A stretch of DNA of 5,009 bases, from the NCBI GenBank assembly GCA_900317015.1, contig ONFH01000040.1, positions 1 to 5,009 of the forward strand, given 5' to 3'. Shown here in pieces: positions 4,731 through 5,009 of the stretch. This DNA is from an uncultured Erysipelotrichaceae bacterium (lineage in GTDB: Bacteria > Bacillota_I > Bacilli_A > Erysipelotrichales > Coprobacillaceae). Numbering within the stretch: position 1 is the stretch's first letter; each line of letters opens with the position of its first letter. Below the pieces are notes generated by a model, which was given only the letters and a program-made list of their open reading frames with translations, was not told the origin of the DNA and ran no database searches. The position numbers were made by a program, and so were the translations under genes.

Positions 4731-5009
4731 ATGAAGTGCTATCGATGTGGGCGGACGATCCCAGAGTCTTTGGATCATTGTATTTACTGTGAGGCAAAAT
4801 TAAAGCCAGATCTTGCCCTGATCAAACAGGCTTTAAAAGATGATCTCGCATTAACTGAGCTGTATCAAATGCTTTGCTTACGTTTTTATAATCATTTCTT
4901 AAAATGCGGAATCAAACAGGAGACCGTGCCCCAATTGACTCAAACGGCTTTTCTTCATTTATTAGATCATATACGTGAAGTGAACGATGAAGCATCATTT
5001 GAAACATTA
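4731..5009 (+). CDS. Second zinc-ribbon, sigma-region-2-like protein, 3' truncated by the window
   Basis: The frame is open from ATG 4731 to the window edge and gives 93 residues. GAGGAAGGGG (4715-4724) ends 6 bases before this ATG. An in-frame ATG at 4725 directly abuts that site and is less likely. Cys3, Cys6, Cys17 and Cys20 (CYRCG, CIYC) repeat the zinc ribbon of the upstream gene. About 13 of the first 27 residues are identical when aligned without gaps. The next part also follows the same plan (IKQALKDDLALTELYQMLCLRFYNHFLK, later TQTAFLHLLDHI). It again resembles a degenerate sigma region 2 and again lacks the acidic DAED core. Whether a membrane span and outer domain follow cannot be seen here. 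Tandem duplication with clear divergence is the simplest history. Confidence 0.8.
   Translation, partial: MKCYRCGRTIPESLDHCIYCEAKLKPDLALIKQALKDDLALTELYQMLCLRFYNHFLKCGIKQETVPQLTQTAFLHLLDHIREVNDEASFETL

Overview
The window reads as chromosomal DNA from a low-to-mid G+C Bacillota (Firmicutes). The evidence is strong AGGAG-type ribosome binding sites, compact T-tailed intrinsic terminators, TATAAT-type promoters and a Gram-positive secreted protein with cell-wall-binding repeats. The combination of a YG-repeat/transglutaminase exoprotein and zinc-ribbon membrane proteins would fit an Erysipelotrichia-like gut bacterium, but that placement is an inference from style and not from a marker gene. Every supported gene is on the + strand.

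Layout. (1) 1-419 is the 3' end of an unidentified gene with a coiled-coil C-terminus, closed by a UUCG-loop terminator. (2) 574-1395 encodes a secreted protein with choline-binding-like repeats and a transglutaminase-like Cys/His/Asp domain. It has its own extended -10 promoter and a strong terminator. (3) 1476-1841 encodes a FluC/CrcB fluoride channel, followed by a terminator. (4) 1944-3212 encodes MetY-type O-acetylhomoserine sulfhydrylase. Its promoter is followed by a perfect inverted repeat just before the Shine-Dalgarno sequence, and the gene ends in a terminator. (5) 3247-5009 is the least ordinary part. It holds a 38-residue single-pass membrane peptide (3338-3454), a 363-residue membrane protein (3507-4598), and the start of a second paralogue of that protein (4731 to the window end).

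The 363-residue protein has an N-terminal four-cysteine zinc ribbon, a helical stretch resembling a degenerate sigma-70 region 2, one membrane span and an outer domain with a DxDxDGxxD calcium-type loop. The intergenic regions before the small gene and before the second paralogue share an exact 16-base sequence containing AAAAATGACA. Further direct and inverted copies of its TGACA/TGTCA half-sites lie nearby. The two paralogues also share a promoter-like block, TTTTTG(A/G)TA(G/A)AAT.

Genes 1 to 4 look like independent housekeeping or accessory transcription units with no clear shared pathway. The last three genes look like one locus, possibly a membrane-linked sensing or regulatory family, but no function can be assigned from sequence alone.
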